Positions 43,641 through 55,620 of a stretch of DNA of 64,000 nucleotides are shown here, in pieces (the first letter of the stretch is position 1; the number at the start of each line of letters is the position of its first letter). Origin of the DNA: Polytrichum commune (lineage: Eukaryota > Streptophyta > Polytrichopsida > Polytrichales > Polytrichaceae); contig OX485803.1 in NCBI GenBank assembly GCA_950295325.1, positions 45,957,554 through 46,021,553 on the forward strand. Direction: 5' to 3'. The notes beneath the pieces are model-generated. The model was not told where the DNA came from. It was given only the letters and a program-made list of their open reading frames with translations, and made no database searches. The translations under genes and the position numbers were made by a program.

Positions 43641-46600
43641 CTAAAAGGCAATTGTTATTCTCTTGAAGTGGGGGACATCAAGGAAGAGAGGTGTTTGGGA
43701 AGAGATGGGGCAACCTTGCCCGGGCCATGTGGACAGGGATACGAAAAGTTTCAAGGGGCAGAGGTGGCGATGGACCCCACTAGCGTATGTCACGCCGGAC
43801 AAAGCTCGTTGGGGTCCCTTTAGCGTCCGGCCATACTTTTTACATTCTAGGAAACGAAACCGCAAACCACCAACTTGGTTCAAATTTCTCCCCATTCACT
43901 GTGCATAACAACATAAAATAATGCCATTGTAATTAGTGAATGGAAAGTACGGGTTGAAGTTTGACCCAGCACTTGGTTGTGAAGGACACACACCTACTGT
44001 CCGTTTCCAGTCAGGTGGATTCTGGACCAGAATACTTAAGGCTGGCTCACAACATTGCAACAGGCAATATTAATGCAGATGTGGGTAACGTACACATTGT
44101 CTGCATTTGAGGCTCTGTTATGGACAAAGATTAGCAGTGCCTTGAGCACCAAGGTATGTGGGTGTTATTTGGTTCCTTCTCATGTTCTCCAACTTCTACC
44201 GATTAGATATATACATAACAATACTTGTGTTGCATTAGCAAAACTACGATGAAATATATGTAAAAATTGGACTTCTTTTGTTTTGGTTATGGTTATTAAA
44301 AGTGTATGTTTGTTGATTTCTCAACTTGATACTTAAGTCCTCCCAACTGTGTTCATTATTGAGTGTAGAGGAGTTAACATTATTTGAAGACGTAGTCCAA
44401 TCTCTTTTAAAGATGTGTCTCTATGATGTTTGCTCTTTGATCCTCGTCGAACCACGTACCAATCATATATAAGGGTCCGATTAAGAGAAGTAACCGCATA
44501 AAACCTGCATACCTTAAACACTAATGCCACACTTCCATGTGCCAGTCATTTTGGCAAATTAATAGAGAGGTCACTGACATCGGCGAAGCTTTTGTCAACA
44601 TTTTCAAGCATGTGGTTGTTCAAGCACTTCCGTGGGGATCAGAATGGGGGCCAACATAGTAAGAGATTATATTTGTTTTGTTGTTCAACATAAGAGTTGG
44701 ATTGTGGTTGTCTTTGCACTTATTCATTATGAATGTTGCATTAGTGAGTTTTATTAACTTCATATCTTGAGATCATTAAAGAAAAATAAAAATAAATTCA
44801 AGAAACATGAAAATTGTGGACAACATTTGAATATAAACATATGCCAACATGAAAAACATTAGCGTAAAGCATAATAATCTTGGGCCCACACTAATATGTT
44901 AATGGAAATCAAGTTTTGTACACTAGATGAAGCCAATTTTTAGGTTATGAAATAAAGAGGTGGCCAAATAAAGTTGAAGTCCCCCTCCTCGAACTTCAAC
45001 TTTCTCTTATAATATGGAAACCGTTTTTAGTTTCCAATATGAAAAACTAACACACACTTTCATGTGGAAATAGGTCTGAATTTTTGTCATCTAGTGCTTT
45101 TCACTAGCTTTGCTAGCACATGGAAGTTTGCCCTAGTTAGGATTGATCAAGTGCATTCATGCAATACAACACATGTTGATTAGATCAATATCACAAAATG
45201 GTTCATGTGCATGACCATTAAAACGGTTGACGGTAACTGAATATAGAATCGACGGTATGAGGGCTACAATGACGTGGTGTCTTTCAAGTAGCTATCATCT
45301 ACACATGTCGTGCAACTATGTTTATAGCATGTCCACTTGCGGTGCCTGTGGGTTGTAGAATTGCAAATGAACAAGGTCAAATGTCAAAGATTGTTTTCCA
45401 AAAGAAACATGTGACAAAGAAAGAGGAAACATAAGTGGAAAGGTGGCCAGGGGAGAGGGGTAGGGGTTAGGATGGAGACTATGCGTACAAAGAATGGGTA
45501 TCGTGGGGGAAGTAAGGGGAGGTGGTGGGCATGGAGCCAAGGTGGCGACATGCCATATGACAAAAATATTTAAAGTAGGACAATTTAATCAAAAAATAGG
45601 ACAAAGAAAATTCATTTTGTCCTCAAAGCACTCCATGGGGGCTTATGAGCATGGGCATGGGCATACATGCATATGATGGGTACACATAGGCATGGAAAGC
45701 ATATGGTTGCATGGGGTTGGATTCATTCTAGATATTAATTCATATGCACAGGTGCAATGGGCCAAGACAACACAAATTGAAGCTAGTGTTTGAAAATAAA
45801 ATGAGACTATATTCTCAAACTAGGTATATTTGTTGATCATACTAGGTTCCATCCAACAAATGAGAGGGCCTTTGTGATCACTTATAGAAAGAGATGATTT
45901 TCACTCAGGCCCCCTCTTACTTTTGCATCTCAACCTTGATTCTTGAACTAAAATGTTAATTTTTGCGATTGGCAATTGCTAACCATTATTGGATGAACCA
46001 ATTCACCCTAGTTTTCCCCACCATCATGCACACCTTTTGCACTTGTAGTCCCCCACCTTTTGTTTTGGGGGTTATGGGTGGTGAAGGAATAAAACATTAT
46101 CTTGCAGATTGTTAGAGTTATTCTTTACACATGGATACTACATATTAACATTGGCTAATTCAAGGCATTGGTATCAGCTTTTGGCAAGGGGTATACAATG
46201 TCTACATAAGCTCATCTGGTAATGAATTTTGGATAAGTGTGGATGGGTGGGTTGCAAGTTGAAAGTAAGCCCTCGTCAAACAAAAGACGAAAACAAAAAA
46301 ACTTGTGTCATGAGCCAAAGTGGATAGGAGGGTATATATGATGTGCCTTTGATTCTTGTTAAAATTGCGCAATTAATCAATGTTGATTGTTAAGAGATGT
46401 TAATTGATGTTTATTATTAATTTACCTTGCTTATTGGGTTGCTCATATCTATGAAACCCTATTAAAAAACCTAATTTTTTCCTTTAATTGTTGAAAAATG
46501 GACACATATCTTCTTCAACAACATTATTGTCTTTATTGTAGAACACTATGGTAGTTATAATGTTTTTTACTATAAGCATTAAATTATTAAGATTCCTTAT

Positions 46601-47690
46601 TAAATACTAATATATGGGGTTGTTATTTCACACACCACGTGCTAAATAATATCAAATGCATATGGAAGGGTATATATCTAGAGGTGTTTGTGAAGAAGTA
46701 CCCTAATTAATAATTTCATTTTTTAAACACCTAACACAGTATATACACCAAACTTATATTTTGAAATATCATCAATAATATCTTTCCTTCATCAATTATG
46801 TTAGTTGGAATTGTCTAGTTTCATCATGATTCATTCATGCATCTTCTAGTTGGAACTGCCAATTCAAACTTGATTCATTCAATCATTATGCTAGTTGGAA
46901 ATAATATCTAATTTTGATTACATTCATTTATTATTGAGAGTTGTCTAACTCCAATGAATAACATCCATCCCGCTTGAAGTTGTTTTTTATTCGTATCTTC
47001 TAATTGGAGTTGTCTAACTCCAACATAATGATCATACATATTTTTTGTATTGTTCAAAATCCCAATGCAATAAAAGAGGTTATAAAGTAATCCAATGTTA
47101 AAGTATGAGCAAATATGTATTTTGAAAAAACCACTTAAGGAAATTGGATCCAATGAGAAATTCAAGATCAGAAGAGAGGTCCATGGACTGAGACTAAGTT
47201 AGATCAAAGATAGAGTCGAGAGAGTCGAGAGAGTAAATTGTATCTGATAGTGATTTAAAGTAGGATACGAGAAAGAGTTTTGATATCAATCCAAAGCTAG
47301 AAGATTGAAAAACATCTTCTAATGATTTAAAGTAAAGAGACTGAAAAAAAGATTTTGAGAGAAAGAGAGAGAGCAAAGAGAAATCCAAGAATGAATAAAA
47401 GCTAGGATACTATGAGATATCCAAGACGAAGAGAGACCCAACAAAAATTCGAAGTTATAAGAGTAACAAAAATATTGATGATTTAAGAGGGATCCAATAG
47501 AGAAACCCAACAATGATCCAATTTATGATATTAAGAGAGATTCAACAATGATTCAAAACTAATAGACTAAAGGAGACCGATTAGATATTAAGCCTAAATA
47601 CAAAAGTCCTAAGCTCATCAATAAATGGTCACAATCATTAGATTTAGCACACATCAAAAGCCCCTCATAGAATCAGCCGAGAGCTACAAC
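43641..47690. other. Gene-free intergenic tract
   Basis: About 4 kb without a supported gene. Frames such as 43663-43908 and 45494-45676 lack motifs. A short motif (GTTGTCTAACTCCAA) recurs near 46935 and 47005, and a GAGTCGAGAGA repeat lies near 47215. No transposon ends were recognised. Confidence 0.45.
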
Positions 47691-47694
47691 CAAC

Positions 47695-48932
47695 CACTAG
47701 TAGAGGTCATGGTTCCTTTGTACACTTGGAATGAACACAATGGTTATTTGTGTTGTCTGGACCACGCTCATTTTGGATTGTCATTAAGCCATTTTGTCAT
47801 ATGGGCCACCACTAAATTTGTGTTATTAATCTTGTACATTATAATCATATTTTTGTGCGCCGTGGTGCCATCTTGCTATTTTGTTGGCCATGCGCAAGGT
47901 CCGTGAAGTTTCCATTATATTTTTGGCTACTAATTAGCCCTTACACACTAGATTTCATGTTTATTATTGAATGTCCATGAAGGAATGTTCTATCATTGTT
48001 TTGATTTTAAAGATTTTGTAGATCTAGATGTGAGCCACCTTCCTAGGTAATTACCAATGTGAGGGAAGAGAGGAAATTGCCACATACAAGTGTCCTTCAT
48101 TCATCCAACAAAGAAGCCTTGAAATAATAAACTATATGCATTTTAATATTTTTAGTAATTTAGACACTGGATTTATTAGGTTCAAAGACCCCACATTAGT
48201 CTACTCACATTCCTAAGTATTACCAATGTGAAAGAGAGGAAACTACCGCATACAAGTATTTTTCAATCATCCAACAAAGAAGTCCTCAAATAGTACACAA
48301 GCCGCAATTTATAATTTTTAGACATTTTGACACCGGATTTGGGTTCAAAGCCCCAAATTAGTCTAGTCCAAGTCATTTGAGCCGCCAAAAATCTATAAGG
48401 GACAAGTTTTTATGTTGGAAGGATGAGAGGTATTTTACTATCTACACTCTTCAAATACAAGGTAAAAGTGGCCTTCCCATATAGAGAGCTTCAAAACCCA
48501 TTCTTTGCGTGTGTGAGGTGTAATGGGTTGGTGGCCAAGGTGTTGGAAGTAGGGCTAGGAGGTCCAATATTCGAACCCTTGGCCCAACACTTCTTGGCCT
48601 CATATTGTAGGCCGGAGGGCCCTACCTGTGTGTCAGATTTAGTTTTAATTAGATATATTCATTTTCTAAAATTTATCACAAAAATTTACTGCCGACCAAA
48701 AATTACTATGTCAAAAAATGAATTTGGTAAGTACTAAAAATGAGATTACCGTTTGCATATAAGAATATATTTGTGTGAGGAGCCATTAGAATTAATTTGT
48801 CATTAAATCTGGGGTGGACCCGAGCAATTTTGACAAAGCCAACAATAGGTGGGGTTTGTGTCAAAGGGGGCATGACCCTTAGAACATGACATGAACAACA
48901 TTTTTTGGACTAGCTGGACCAAGATTTAAACA
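47695..48932. repeat. Dispersed ~1.24-kb repeat, copy 1
   Basis: This copy is colinear with 52496-53742 from CACTAGTAGAG(G/A)TCATGG to ...CCAAG(A/T)TTTAAA(C/T)ACTA. It has point differences and small indels throughout. Both copies carry an uninterrupted 65-codon frame near the left end (here 47709-47906, MVPLYTWNEHNGYLCC...). The sharp, shared ends suggest a transposable element or its non-autonomous derivative, but I found no terminal repeats or target duplication. Confidence 0.8.
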
Positions 48933-48935
48933 CTA

Positions 48936-50283
48936 GGTAAAATGGCTCTTTTGTGTTAAAATGGCTATTTTTTCATGTTCAAAAGAGTCATGACCTGTAC
49001 TAGTGAACCTCATTGCAAATCGAGAGTTTAAAAACACCTCTTTCATAGGCAAAATCCACAAACATCTAGTGCAAAAGCAAGAGCCACAACCATCAAGAGC
49101 TTCAAAAGTATGAGCAAAAGAGAAATAGAAGAGTGCCACAAAGGCCTTTTATGAAGTCTTTTGGGTGGAGGGTGGGACAAGAAGGGCTCGTTGGGGCTTC
49201 TTATCAAGACTTGAGGCATGTTACTTGTGGGTAGCTAAACTTCTAAATCCAAATTTTAGTCAAGATAAAAACAAGAACCCTTAGACATGGGGCCGTCTCA
49301 CACTCTTGAGACAATCATAGTAAAGAGCTAATGAGGCTCCGTTTGCACATGGTGAAAGTCCATGGGCTCCAATTAAATGAGAATTCCTAGATGTTGCAAA
49401 ACTTGAGCCTTAGCGGCAGGGCTTGGGATTTGTGGCATCTTTGTAAGGGACTTTAGGGAAAACAAGTTCCGTACAAGGTTTGGGCTAGTGATTGGGGAGA
49501 TTTTTGGACATGATTGGTTGAGATCCTAGTGTTTAATTTGCAAGTCCGACCGGTTACATGTTGACATCCTCCGGTTTTCCTTTATTAAATTGAGGTATAT
49601 TCTATAAACTCCTCTAAAATGATCGATAATTCTCCTGCAGTCTTAAGCTTCAACCGGTTATTTCTCAAACTCAACCAGTTCTCCCTCATCATAGGTTCGG
49701 GCTGAAGCATTCCAAGAGGACACCTTCAGACTTCTAATTTGGGGTCTCTAGCCCAACTTTTGGCATGCACCTAATTAAAATTGTACTATATATTGTAGGG
49801 TGACTCGTACAATTCATATCGCTATCCAAACCACACCCACACGAAAGGCTAATTGGAGACATTTGAAAGAAGGTGAGTACTATATAAGTTATTACAATAA
49901 TGTATAATATCATACTTACAACAAGTTGACTTGAGTTAAAGAATGGATCCCTATTTATGAATCATATTTAATTGATCACTGAGCAATTCTGGCATGTAAA
50001 ACATCATATTCAACAGCTGGGATGCATGTTTTAACACCACTTCCAAAGCATGCATAAATTGGGGGGAGTACCTAGAGTAGGTAATCGGTGTCATTAGAGG
50101 CAAGGCAGATATTTCGGAGAGTATTATAAATAGCACAGGGGTGGGATGCTTCCAGGGAGCTCACAGAAAAATGATATTCTTTTGCTCTAACAATGATGAT
50201 GATGAGGCAGGCCGTGTGTTTCATATACAGCTGTACTAGAGGTGCATAGAAATAAATAAGTACGACTTACGAATGCAGATTTC
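48936..50283. other. Intergenic DNA with one isolated unit of the 51.6-kb tandem repeat
   Basis: The stretch 49610-49690 (CTCTAAAATGATCGATAATT, then CTTCAACCGGTTATTTCTCA) matches the start of the tandem array at 51625-52110. Otherwise no gene is seen. Confidence 0.55.
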
Positions 50284-50942
50284 ATGGCCGAACCAGATTT
50301 TAACACTTGGCACAAATCAATAATCATGCGGAAGACATCGTGGGGTCTATCTCATTGGGAAACCCAAGACAACCCAACAATAATAAAAACCGCGTTAGAT
50401 GATGTCAAGGAGGCTATTCTTGCTATAGAGTGGTATTCTTTCCATCTCTTAAGGAAGAAAGTAGATTACCTCCACCCAGTGTTCAACACCTGTCAAATGC
50501 CATTTTGGCCGTCAATTTATTTATTTATTTATTTGTTTTTGGCACTGCACAAAAATGTGCTCTGCAAAGTTTCCAGCCTTCATAGTGAAGGCATCTCCAA
50601 AAATTGCATGTCACAAAATACACTGGCTGTAATTTGCAAATAGAAACATAGTTGGACTACAATCTTGGCACTCTGGCAGACACTTCCAAATTCCAATAAC
50701 TCCTGCAATTTCGACTCTACAACTTCGACTCGGCACCAAGCACAACTATATGTGAACGTGGATTTTCCAAACATAATTGGGTGAAGAGTGATTGCAGAAG
50801 TCGATTGAAACTTGAAACATTGGATGCATTGATGCGAGTGTCATTATGCGGTCTTCCGATGGAAAATATGGTTTGGGCTAGAATTTTTTTAGAATTGGAA
50901 ATTGACCAAAAACCGGAGGGCTTTGCCTTTGGAGTTGGATGA
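50284..50942 (+). pseudogene. hAT-type transposase C-terminal relic
   Basis: The frame from about 50730 to the stop at 50940-50942 reads ICERGFSKHNWVKSDCRSR, LKLETLDALMRVSLCG and LPMENMVWARIF. This is the C-terminal dimerisation region typical of hAT transposases in plants (usual pattern xxCERxFSxxxxIKxxxRxxLxxxxLxxLMxI). Upstream, 50284-50640 is open (MAEPDFNTWHKSIIMRKTSW...) and may derive from the same element, but I see no match there. The catalytic part is absent, so this is a fragment with no product. Confidence 0.6.
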
Positions 50943-51620
50943 TGCTTAAATGCATTATGTAGGGAATCTAAATAATTTTAGTGCATCATTTTATTTCATG
51001 TACTTCTTCAATATAGCGAGACATCATATTATTTTCATATTCAATGCAAAACGGCCAATATCAAGTGAAGTGTTGCAAAAAAGTTTGAAAGTTTGAGTGA
51101 AGTGTGATTATTTTGAAGCCCTTCACATTGAAATGCATGTGCACACTTCAAACTTAAACATTGCCTCCACCTCAAGGATTTTCTCATACATGAATGTGAG
51201 TTATACTTGAAGCAATCATGCAGTGACACTATCATAATGCAGGAGCATCACTGCTTATCGCATTGTGAACCATAGACTTGTAATTGAAATTAGATGGTAG
51301 TCAAACTATCCCTATATCAAGAGATAATAAATCCATTTATAAAGACAAGTATATTTGGCCGGCAACGAAAGCTAAACAATTGCAACAAGTGGATTGTATA
51401 CAATAATGCTTGCGGCCCTCACTAATGTTCTTCCACAAAATATTAATGGCCACAGGCTGAAGGCTCTTTGTAGGGCCAAAGGGCTTTAAAGCAAGCCTAG
51501 TTGTTCTTGGATCAACATCTGTATCCGGGAATAAAAAGTGGCCTTTGTCCATGATGCAGATGTAGACCCAAGAAAAATTGCCACTCATCTTGCATTGTTT
51601 TCAATACTAACTTTTAAATT
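50943..51620. other. Non-coding DNA
   Basis: No gene or repeat was recognised in this stretch. Confidence 0.4.
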
Positions 51621-51624
51621 TCCT

Positions 51625-52110
51625 CTAAAATGATCGATAATTTTATGAAGTCATGAACTTCAACCGGTTCTTTCTCAAACTCGTCTGGTTCATTTTTTAT
51701 GGTTAATTTTATGAAGTCCCAAATATCAACCGGTTATTGCTCAAACACATCTTGCTCATCTGTAACTAGTAATTTTCCTTAAGTCTCAAATCTCAACTGA
51801 TTAGTTCTCAAACTCCATTTGGTTCAGCTGTAACTAGTATTTTTCCTAAAGTCTCAAACTTCAACCAATTAATTTTCAAACTCATCTGGATCATCTGTAA
51901 CTAGTTCTTACCTGAAGTCCCAAATCTCAATTGGTTATTTCTCAAACTCAACTGGTTTATCTATAACTAGTAATTTTCTTGAAGTCCCAAACCTCAACTG
52001 GTTATGTCTCAAACTCATCCCAATCATCTATAATTAGTAATTTTTTTGATGTCTCAAACCTCAACTGGTTATTTTTCAAACTCATCCCGTTCATCTATAA
52101 CTAGTTGATC
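51625..52110. repeat. About seven tandem copies of a ~67-bp repeat
   Basis: CAACCGGTT or variants recur at 51661, 51728, 51794, 51862, 51928, 51994 and 52062 (spacing 66-68 bp). Each unit also has TCTCAAACTC(A/G)TC and ATCT(G/A)TAACTAGTAATTTT. Units differ by roughly 15-20 percent by eye, so the array is old. Confidence 0.88.
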
Positions 52111-52495
52111 CTAGAGAATAGTAAGTCGAAGGTTTAAAAAAAATTATAGTCCTATCATATATAACCCTCCCCGCATATCTCTCACATATGCAAGGAACTT
52201 GAGGCTTTTGGCATAAAATTTCATATGTGTTTGATATTTATGTCAGTGAGTGGGTGACTTCCATGCATTTGCATTTGCATTGCAAATGTTAAAGTGCAAA
52301 TGCAGATATGGATGTAAGGAGAGTGGGCTTGTTCTTAGTGGACACTCTCTCTAGGTACGGCTTTAGCTCTATCTCTTTGTTGCCATGGGTTTTGGCCGTC
52401 GCCTGCACAAATAGTCGGACGCAACTTGGCGATAACCAATAAAAACAAGAAGCCCTCTTATTAATTAGAATTAATGAAGACGGTGGTATAGAGCA
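52111..52495. other. Non-coding spacer
   Basis: No feature identified. A short GCATTTGCATTTGCATTGCA run lies near 52265. Confidence 0.35.
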
Positions 52496-53742
52496 CACTA
52501 GTAGAGATCATGGCTCTTTTGTACACTTGGAATGAACATAATGGTTCTTTGTGTTGTTTGGACCACGCTCATTTTGGATCGCCATTGAGCCATTTTGTCA
52601 TACGGGCCACCACTAAATTTGTGTTATTAATCTTGTACATTATAATCACATTCTTGTGGGCGGTGGTGCCGCCTTGTTATTTTGTTGGCCATGCGCAAGG
52701 TCCATGAAGTTTCCATTATATTTTTGGCTACTCATTGAAGTTTACACAGTAGATTTCATGTTTATTATTAAATGTCCATGAAAAAATGTTCTATCTTTGT
52801 TTTAATTTTAAAGATTTTGTAGATCTAGTCCAAATCTAGATGTGAGCCACCTTCCTAGGTAATTACCAATGTGAGAGGGAGAGAGGAAATTAGCACACAC
52901 AAGTGTCTTTCATTCATCCAACAAAGAAGCCCTGAAATAATAAACAATCTATATTGTATTATTTTTAGTAATGTAGACACCAGATTTAGGTTCAAAGACC
53001 CCAAATAAGTCTACCTATATTCCTAAGTATTGCCAATGTGAAAGAGAAGAAATTACTGCATACAAGTATTTTTCATTCATCCAACAAAGAAGCCCTGAAA
53101 TAGTACACAAGCCGCAATTTATTATAATTTTTAGACATTTAGACTCCGGATTTAGGTTCAAAGCCCTAAATTAGTCTAATCCAAGTCATTTGAGATAAAT
53201 CCACCAAAAATCTATAAGGGACAAGTTTTTATGTTGGATGGATGAGAGATATTTTACTATCTACACTCTTCAAATACAAGGTAAAAGCGGCCTTCCCATA
53301 TAGAGAGCTTCAAAACCCATTCTTTGCATGTGTGAGGTGTAATGGGTTGGTGGCCAAGGTGTCGGAGTAGGGCTAGGAGGACCAAGGTTGGAATCCTTGG
53401 CCTCATATGTAGGCGGGAGGGCCCTATTTGTGTGTTAGATTTAGTTTTAAATGAATATACTCATTTTCTGAAATTTATCACAAAAATTTACCACCGACCA
53501 AAAATTACTATGTCAAAAAATGAATTTGGTAAGTACTAAAAACAAGATTACCGTTTGCAAACAAGAATATATCTGTATCAGGAGCCATCATAATTAATTT
53601 ATCATTAAATCTAGGGTGGACTCGAGCAATCCAACAAGGCCAACAATAGGAAGGGGGTTGTGTCAAAGGGGGCATGACCTTTAGAACACAATCCGAAGAA
53701 CATTTTTTGGACCTGTTAAACCAAGTTTTAAATACTACACTA
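52496..53742. repeat. Dispersed ~1.24-kb repeat, copy 2
   Basis: Same orientation and ends as copy 1 at 47695-48932. The shared 65-codon frame is at 52510-52707 (MALLYTWNEHNGSLCC...), with nine amino-acid differences and no indel relative to copy 1. Similarity stops at ...AAATACTA. The inverted repeat bounding the oxidase segment begins within the last few bases of this copy (53735). Confidence 0.8.
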
Positions 53743-53790
53743 CATATGATATTTAGTGTTGTTACCACCCTACCCTGCTAGACACTAATT
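53735..53790. repeat. Left inverted repeat of the oxidase-bearing segment
   Basis: CTACACTACATATGATATTT to ...CTGCTAGACACTAATT is the reverse complement of 57760-57832, apart from one 17-bp indel and two or three mismatches. The outer part is itself nearly palindromic (ACACTA-AATAT/ATATT-TAGTGT in the right copy). Confidence 0.85.
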
Positions 53791-54480
53791 GCACTCCATC
53801 ACTCTCAGAAAATAGTTGGTTTGAAACCATCCTAATGCACTTTCAGTCCCATTTAGCCTTTTGGCTTCCCGGAATCTAAAATTAATATAATTTCAATGCA
53901 ACATGAATCCACCGAGCATGTCCACACTGTCTGTATCTTCGGCACAGGAATGCCGGTGATGCGAACACATGAAGCCCCCGGAGGGTCTATTTATAGTGAC
54001 TTCAACTTGAAACAGGTCAAAATTGACGAGAGGAGTTAAAAAGTTACTTAATGAATGCTTTTAACACGTATTATATTACTACGGCTTGGCGGCAAGGAAG
54101 TTGACTGGGAGAGTCCGAGTTTTGGGCACCTGCTAGTTGCCAACATGCTTGGCGCTACAAAGGAGAGGAGTCCTTCATTGAATATTTGGAGTTTCAGAGG
54201 AGTTTGGAGCTCCCCAGAAATTATAACCAGCGTTGGGTTGGAGTTCGGTTTTGAGGTACTTGGCATCAACTTTTATCTAGACTGCAGGAGCATTTGTGAG
54301 TTTGGTCATATATACAGTCTCTCAGCTCATCAATCCTCCCTCATGATCATCAAGCTGGACCGTACTGCAGCACTGATGTGAGTTATGCATGAATGCATGG
54401 TATATATGTTTGTGTTTTGAGCCTCAAGCCTTTCAGTATATGAATCTTCAACCGGTCTAATAAATCTCCTGGTCTCATCG
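53791..54480. promoter_or_regulatory. Non-coding leader of the oxidase segment, with a TATA-like site
   Basis: A CTATTTATAG element lies at about 53986-53996 in otherwise non-coding DNA 1.6 kb upstream of the oxidase start codon. It could drive a transcript with a long or spliced 5' leader, but nothing in the sequence proves this. Frames here (54055-54381) have no motif. Confidence 0.25.
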
Positions 54481-55600
54481 GCTTTAATAATAGAGATTGA
54501 AGTATATTAGCTGTGAAACTGGAGCTGCGTTGCTGTATGATACATTTCTACTGCGTAGACATTGAGTTATCAGTTTTCCTGAATCTTCACGGGTTTGAGC
54601 TGGTTGTGCTGATTATCTCAGGCTGTCCTATTGATTCAGTAGTTGATGCCATTGGGGTTACGCTGGAAATTCGAAATTCTTCCGCAATGCCGGGGTTGAG
54701 TAGTTCACTCATCTGGTTAGATATTCAGTGTAGGTTGCTCCTTTCCATTTTATGGAGCAACGACTTCATAAAATGATGCTCATTTAAACTAGTCTTGTTG
54801 ATGGGTGCACCAAGCGACTTATCAATCTCCTTTCACATGGCTCTGTAGAAGGTTAAGTGTATCAGCTGTAAAGTATGTTTTTGTTTGATATACTTCTCGT
54901 ATGGGATGGGCAAGTGAGATCCTAAGGCTGATTTCATTATTTGGTTCTGCTCAAATAATCTCAGGCTGTCCGACTGATCAGTAGTTGATGTTGCAGACAA
55001 TACACTTGGGGTTAACCGAGCTTAAGGAATTTAATACTTATCTACTTAGAGATTCAGTGTAGCCCGCTCCAAGTTTCTAATGAGTCATATAGACTCAGGG
55101 AGAGGGGACACCATCCCCTCATATGTACGTTTACTGTACATTTCGAGTGGTGCAGAAAGGAAGGGTGGTCCCCTCGCCCTTAGTCGTCCCAGCCTTTTAA
55201 GGTGCAACTAGCTGGGCAGGATGGCCATTAGTAACAGAACCGTTGCAGTGCTTGCTTAGAAATCAGCCCAGCATAAGCAGTCTTATCAATCTCCGCTCAG
55301 ATGGATCTGTAGAAGTTAAAAAATGTCAGCTGTATAACTGTGCCTGTTTCTGTTCGATGCATTCCTACTAAATGGACATTGAGTGAGTCTCCCTGATTTT
55401 TCATGGGTTAGCTGGTTGTGCTGATGATCTCAGACTGTCTGACTAAATGGGTAGGTAGTTGATGTTGCAGAGACAATGCACTTCGGGCTAACCTGGGTAT
55501 ACAGGATGCCTTCATCCTAGCTGTTGATTTTCCAAAATGCGGACCTTAAGAGATCTCTTTGACATCTAGTTACATCTCGCTCTAAGTCTCCACCGAGGTA
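54481..55600 (+). repeat. Three diverged direct copies of the oxidase upstream region
   Basis: Shared phrases in the same order mark three copies, at about 54490-54775, 54795-55100 and 55270-55600. They are TATCAATCTCC-TC-CATGG-TCTGTAGAAG (second and third), (A/G)T(A/T)TCAGCTGT-AA-TG, a TACATTTCTAC or equivalent, CTGATNATCTCAGGCTGTC, CAGTAGTTGATG, and CACTTNGGG-TAAC. The first and second share ATTCAGTGTAG-TTGCTCC. The third copy directly abuts the oxidase coding start. The copies are substantially diverged and partly deleted. Confidence 0.7.
55204..55260 (+). pseudogene. Truncated extra copy of the oxidase coding start
   Basis: AGCTGGGCAGGATGGCCATT followed by AGTAACAGAACCGTTGCAGT and GCTTGCTTA aligns without gaps to the oxidase start region at 55625-55680 (AGCTGGGCAGGATGACCATG...). 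The frame ends at TAG after 12 codons, and similarity then stops. The first ATG of the functional gene is not preserved, whereas the second one (55636) is. Confidence 0.75.
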
Positions 55601-55620
55601 TAATTAAACACTCAAGGAGC

